A DNA stretch of 64,000 bases from Candidatus Poribacteria bacterium (GTDB lineage: Bacteria > Poribacteria > WGA-4E > WGA-3G): assembly GCA_958295815.1 (NCBI GenBank), contig OY282374.1, positions 3,566,856-3,630,855 on the forward strand. Direction: 5' to 3'. This document shows, piece by piece, positions 60,493-64,000 of the stretch. Below the pieces are notes generated by a model that saw only the letters and a list, made by a program, of their open reading frames with translations, was not told where the DNA came from and made no database searches. The stretch's first letter is position 1, and each line of letters starts with the position of its first letter. The position numbers were made by a program, and so were the translations under genes.

Positions 60493-61638
60493 CTAACGGA
60501 CTCTCTGTAAGAGTGTTGTAATCCAATTGACACCCGATAATTCGAGAATCACACCAAGCACAATCGCTGCAAAGATGACCAGTTTACCCCAATCTTGTCC
60601 TTTGAGGCTACCTAAGAACATCGGATCTTTCGATAGATAAGCCGTCGCGGCATAGAGTTCCTCGCCAATTAAAGTATAATCGCATGCTGCAATGAAGAAC
60701 GGAAGCTGATGTTCAGAATCTGTTCCCGCAATCTGGATCGCACCAATGGAATTACCTGTTTCAGCCATGATAAGTGACTCGGCGTAAAATGTTCCTTGTA
60801 AAAATATTGCTGCCGGTTTTTCGCGAATCATTATACCATCTACACCCGCTGCGTAAGCAAACTGGCTATCCGTAAGAAAGAATATATTCTCTTCGTTATA
60901 AGCGTCCGGACGACCTTCGTCAAGATAAGAGGATTTCACCATCTCGCGCACAACATTTAGAACAATCGGGTCATTACAAGGCACAAGCAGTGGGGTTTCA
61001 TAATCCGCTGTCCGGCGTGCTACTTGTCCGAGAATCGTCATACTCGCAATAGTGGCAACATTGTCTACCTGGCCTAACCCTAATACATAGAGGATGGAAC
61101 GGCCCATCTCTGTAGCTCTACCCAAAGCCTCATCTACCGCTTCAAGTCCTGGGATGCGTCTGACAAATATCTCTTTGCCGCTTCGGGCATCATATAAATT
61201 CCATAAAATTGCCGCTGAAAAAAGAATCATCCCAAAGAACAGCGGGATTTTACCCATGTGGAACCATTCACCTGTCCCTTTAACTGGCGCAGTCTCCTCG
61301 GACTCTACTGTCGCTTCTGTTTCGGTAACCGCACGCACGATGTAGACATAGGCACTCCCCTTTTCGATAGTTGAATCGACATAGGTTGTACTTCCAGCAG
61401 GTAACATTCCGCCAACCTCTTCGAGACCGCTACCCGCAATCCGTCGCAGGATTTGGTATCCACTAATACCGCTATCCTCCGGTGCTGCGTCCCACTTAAT
61501 GGTGATGCTGCTGCCATCGTCGTTCGGGGTATCCACTGCCGCCACATTTGACGGTGGGGCAAGTCCTTGGCTGAATGCAGTGCCAATGCTAAGGCATAAA
61601 ACCAAGTAGATAATTAAGCATTGAGTTGTTTTTGACAT
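60493..61638 (-). CDS. Fibronectin-III domain plus DUF6754 membrane protein, first gene of the operon
   Basis: 381 residues. A signal peptide (SKTTQCLIIYLVLCLSIGTAFSQ) is followed by a fibronectin type III domain (PPSNVAAVDTPNDDGSSITI...YIVRAVTETE), a membrane helix (IPLFFGMILFSAAILWNL), a cytosolic domain (PGLEAVDEALGRATEMGRSI, LGLGQVDNVATIASMTILGQ, FFLTDSQFAYAAGVDGIMI) and a last helix (LVIFAAIVLGVILELSGV). The cytosolic part fits the uncharacterised DUF6754 type as I recall it. GAGGAAAC precedes 61638; the longer frame was rejected. Together with the next three genes it would make a membrane complex. Confidence 0.75.
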   Translation of the reverse strand: MSKTTQCLIIYLVLCLSIGTAFSQGLAPPSNVAAVDTPNDDGSSITIKWDAAPEDSGISGYQILRRIAGSGLEEVGGMLPAGSTTYVDSTIEKGSAYVYIVRAVTETEATVESEETAPVKGTGEWFHMGKIPLFFGMILFSAAILWNLYDARSGKEIFVRRIPGLEAVDEALGRATEMGRSILYVLGLGQVDNVATIASMTILGQVARRTADYETPLLVPCNDPIVLNVVREMVKSSYLDEGRPDAYNEENIFFLTDSQFAYAAGVDGIMIREKPAAIFLQGTFYAESLIMAETGNSIGAIQIAGTDSEHQLPFFIAACDYTLIGEELYAATAYLSKDPMFLGSLKGQDWGKLVIFAAIVLGVILELSGVNWITTLLQRVR

Positions 61639-61691
61639 AAAGTTATGTTTCCTCAATGAATAAAGGGTTGAGGCATAAGTCCTCTCCCTCG

Positions 61692-61715
61692 GTAGGCGAG
61701 GTTTCCAACCTCGCC
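61692..61715. repeat. Family B hairpin repeat
   Basis: GTAGGCGAGGTTTCC then AACCTCGCC, followed by CTGACTGCTGACGG text; lies between aroB and the DUF6754 operon. No T-run on the minus strand. Confidence 0.8.
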
Positions 61716-61765
61716 ACTGACTGCTGACGGTTTCCGACGGCTGACCGCTGACCACCAACTGTCAT

Positions 61766-62851
61766 TTAAAAACATTGTAAAATCGCATCTAAAACATGCC
61801 GATCCTCTACATCGTCGCGGATAACAACTTCGCCAATGCGCGTCGGCAAGATAAGGCGCAGTTTGCCGCCTAATGTCTTTTTGTCTAAATACATAGCGTC
61901 ACATAACGCTTCTGGGGTAAGGTCAGGAGGAAAAGCCAACGGCAATTTGGCACGATCTAAAAGCACTTGTTGCCGTTGAAGATCGGTTTCAGAGAACATC
62001 CCAAAATTCTTTGCTAACTGTGCCGCGCAATTCATACCGATAGAGACGGCTTCACCGTGTCGATACCTATTATAATGCGTCAAGGCTTCGATCGCATGTC
62101 CAAAGGTATGTCCATAGTTTAGCACCATCCGCAACCCACTCTCTTTTTCGTCTTTCGCAACGATTTCGGCTTTGTTAACACACGCCCGCGAAATCATCTC
62201 GATAAGTATTTCGCTATCTAAATTCAAGATAGCATCGAGATTCTCCTCAACCATCTCAAACAGGGCATGATCGCGGATAACACCCATTTTGATAACTTCA
62301 ATGAGACCCGCTCGAATGTCGCGTTGTGGTAATGTGTCAAGCGTCTCTACGTCAATAAGCACCAATTTCGGTTGATGAAACGCACCAATCAGATTTTTAC
62401 CCCTTGGATGATTAATCGCCGTCTTACCGCCGACGCTCGCGTCAACCTGTGCCTGCAGCGTCGTTGGAATCTGAACGTAAGGAATACCTCGCATGTACAC
62501 CGCAGCTGCAAATCCACCCAAATCACCGATAACACCACCACCAAGGGCAATGAGCGTGGAACCTCTATCAAGTTGATGCGCGACCAAACTGTCCTGTATC
62601 CGGGAGAACTGCGCCAACGATTTGCTCTCTTCGCCAGTCGGCACCTCAATTGTACTTACATCAATTCCAGCGGTTTCGAGACTCTCTTGAACAACAGGCA
62701 TGTAGCGTGCTTGGACAAATGCATCCGAAACAATGAGCACCTTATTTGATTTAATATGCGGGATCAAAATCTCCCCAACTCGAGCGAGGAAACTCGCACC
62801 AACGATGATCGGATAACTGTTATCCCCAAGTTCCACACGTAAGGTTCTCAC
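61766..62851 (-). CDS. aroB: 3-Dehydroquinate synthase
   Basis: 361 residues. Second step of the shikimate pathway, converting DAHP to 3-dehydroquinate with NAD and a metal. Motifs: EESKSLAQF, GGGVIGDLGGFAAAVYMRG, IPTTLQAQVDASVGGKTAIN, FVAKDEKE-type segment (IVAKDEKESGLRMVLNYGHT) and FGHAIEA with the zinc His. The start overlaps the aroK stop by 4 bases, so translation is coupled. Confidence 0.95.
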   Translation of the reverse strand: MRTLRVELGDNSYPIIVGASFLARVGEILIPHIKSNKVLIVSDAFVQARYMPVVQESLETAGIDVSTIEVPTGEESKSLAQFSRIQDSLVAHQLDRGSTLIALGGGVIGDLGGFAAAVYMRGIPYVQIPTTLQAQVDASVGGKTAINHPRGKNLIGAFHQPKLVLIDVETLDTLPQRDIRAGLIEVIKMGVIRDHALFEMVEENLDAILNLDSEILIEMISRACVNKAEIVAKDEKESGLRMVLNYGHTFGHAIEALTHYNRYRHGEAVSIGMNCAAQLAKNFGMFSETDLQRQQVLLDRAKLPLAFPPDLTPEALCDAMYLDKKTLGGKLRLILPTRIGEVVIRDDVEDRHVLDAILQCF

Positions 62852-63393
62852 CGTTTTGGACCCCTTGTATTTTTCGCATAGACGTGTTTGATGTACCCGA
62901 TGATTTCTCGAAACGGACGTCCTGTGGTTCTCACCGTATAATCCGCTTCTGCATAGTAAGGTTGCCGTTCTGTCAACATTGCCCGAATTTTGGCAAGCGC
63001 ATCGGGCGTTTGGAGTAGAGGACGATGGCTCTGATGTTTAACTCGACGATATATCTCCTCTGGTGTCGCCGTTAGACAGAAAATAATACCGCCTTGCTTT
63101 AACATTTCCATATTGAATTCTCTCAAGACAGCACCACCACCTGTGGAGATCACGTAGTTATACAATTTTGACGCTTTGCGTACCGCTTCACTTTCAAGGT
63201 CTCGAAAAGCCGGTTCACCGTCTTCCTCAAAGATATTGCTGATGCGTCGTCCACTATCCCGCTCAATGATGTCGTCTGTATCTATGTAGCGCATCCGAAG
63301 TTGCGAGGCAAGCCGTCTGCCGACTGAGGTTTTCCCAGTTCCCATAAAACCGACAAGCACAATATTAGGTTTTTTTTCAAACGATCTTTTCAC
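62848..63393 (-). CDS. aroK: Shikimate kinase
   Basis: 181 residues. VGFMGTGKTSVGRRLASQL is the Walker A loop; RYIDTDDIIE binds Mg and shikimate; FRDLESEAV and ISTGGGAVLRE are the substrate motifs; the lid has RPLLQTPDAL. Cytosolic enzyme of aromatic amino acid synthesis, one gene ahead of aroB. The start is preceded by AGGTG. Confidence 0.95.
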   Translation of the reverse strand: MKRSFEKKPNIVLVGFMGTGKTSVGRRLASQLRMRYIDTDDIIERDSGRRISNIFEEDGEPAFRDLESEAVRKASKLYNYVISTGGGAVLREFNMEMLKQGGIIFCLTATPEEIYRRVKHQSHRPLLQTPDALAKIRAMLTERQPYYAEADYTVRTTGRPFREIIGYIKHVYAKNTRGPKR

Positions 63394-63524
63394 CTGTCTC
63401 CACCTTTATTGCAAGAGTCTGCTTCTATAAATAATTGATTGCTATTAACTGAAAACCGAGAACTGAAAACTGATAACCCCTACGCTCGCTATTATAACAC
63501 CTGTAAAAAATATTGTAAAGGTTT

Positions 63525-63553
63525 TTGCAGGAATTTATGAGTTGTGCTATAAT
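63525..63553 (+). promoter_or_regulatory. Promoter for the right-edge gene
   Basis: TTGCAG (63525-63530), 17-base spacer, perfect TATAAT (63548-63553), 100 bases before the start at 63654. Confidence 0.6.
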
Positions 63554-63653
63554 TACGAAGGTTTGGGCAATATTGTATGTATTCACGGAGCAGCCTCCCA
63601 ATGCACATTTTTGGAATTGGGAGCAAGAGCGTAAGTTTTGAGGAAAGGGAACT

Positions 63654-64000
63654 ATGACCGCTGGAATCATGCTGGTTTTAATGGGTCTTGCATCATCCCA
63701 AATTATTAGCGACAACAGAATAGGTAGCATTGAGGTGATGCCAAGAATCGAAATCGTAGAGATACCGAGTGAATTTTCTGCCTTTAAACAAGTCGGTTGT
63801 GACAAATATGTCAACGTTTTCGTCATTCACATATTCGCAAGCCTAACGACATCTGAAGAAAAACTCTCTCACGCTGCAGGTGTTTTAGCACAATACCTCG
63901 ATAACGACGAAGATGGTGTTCCTGACAACACGCCGGTTCTCAGCCACCTGGTGAGCAGAAAAGTCTTCATCATTATGCCCGGAACACAGGCGGAGATGGA
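63654..64000 (+). CDS. N-terminal part of an unrecognised secreted or membrane protein (runs off the right edge)
   Basis: 115 codons are visible from the ATG behind GAGGAAAGGG. A short hydrophobic start (GIMLVLMGLASSQIIS) could be a signal or anchor, then VEIPSEFSAFKQVGCD-like text, VNVFVIHIFASLTTSEEKLS, AAGVLAQYLDNDEDGVPDNT and VSRKVFIIMPGTQAEM. The DNDEDGVPDN segment is a calcium-loop-like acidic stretch. I do not recognise the family. Confidence 0.6.
   Translation, partial: MTAGIMLVLMGLASSQIISDNRIGSIEVMPRIEIVEIPSEFSAFKQVGCDKYVNVFVIHIFASLTTSEEKLSHAAGVLAQYLDNDEDGVPDNTPVLSHLVSRKVFIIMPGTQAEM

Overview
The window looks like a chromosomal segment of an uncultured, Gram-negative-type bacterium of moderate GC content. 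The mix of genes is a style I associate with Candidatus Poribacteria or a related PVC/FCB-neighbouring lineage: two phytanoyl-CoA-dioxygenase-family proteins, a sulfatase paired with a sugar-epimerase-like TIM barrel, a CRTAC1/ASPIC protein, cohesin/dockerin and leucine-rich-repeat secreted proteins, and many short palindromic intergenic repeats. That assignment is inference from gene content only. No rRNA, tRNA or CRISPR array was seen.

Layout. 1-7.5 kb: the start of a secreted subtilase-type protein at the left edge, an acetolactate-synthase-like enzyme, methylthioribose-1-phosphate isomerase, an amidohydrolase, a cold-shock-domain protein fused to Hfq/Sm-like modules with a YkgJ-type cysteine-cluster protein, a DUF971 protein and a ferredoxin. 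8-13 kb: recJ overlapping a bifunctional rel gene, then rpmB on the opposite strand. 13-18 kb: a glycosyltransferase, a small EamA-like protein, and an ECF-sigma/DUF4097/DUF2752 operon. 18-25 kb: a sugar ABC importer (binding protein and two permeases, one with a large extra membrane insert, no ATPase), a PhyH-HEAT fusion and a B12-binding radical SAM protein. 25-32 kb: a 1390-residue LRR-cohesin-dockerin surface protein, a PAP2 phosphatase and a polysaccharide deacetylase. 32-34.3 kb: an IS605-type region with one intact TnpB, two copies of a covarying pseudoknot-like element and three right-end-type hairpins. 34.6-41.3 kb: Tat-signal aldo/keto reductase, CRTAC1, TPR lipoprotein, LamG protein, a second cohesin-dockerin protein and a second PhyH protein. 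41.5-44.8 kb: FGGY kinase, ROK kinase and SIS isomerase. 45-52.8 kb: a seven-gene NfeD/NfeD/FloA/FloA/small membrane protein/amidase/dipeptide-epimerase run. 52.9-58.3 kb: an SDR, a VWA protein and the sulfatase/TIM-barrel pair. 58.3-63.4 kb: a tight four-gene membrane operon of unknown function (DUF6754 type) downstream of aroK-aroB. The window ends in a truncated gene of unknown function.

How the genes fit together. Several clusters make functional sense: uptake and phosphorylation of carbohydrates (ABC importer; FGGY/ROK/SIS), membrane-microdomain proteins next to murein hydrolysis and murein-peptide recycling (NfeD/FloA with amidase and epimerase), and extracellular carbohydrate or adhesion functions (LRR, cohesin, dockerin, LamG, sulfatase, deacetylase).

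The least explained parts are the paired pseudoknot elements around tnpB, the four-gene DUF6754 membrane operon, the cold-shock/Hfq-like fusion with its structured leader, and the dispersed hairpin repeat families, some copies of which appear to serve as terminators.
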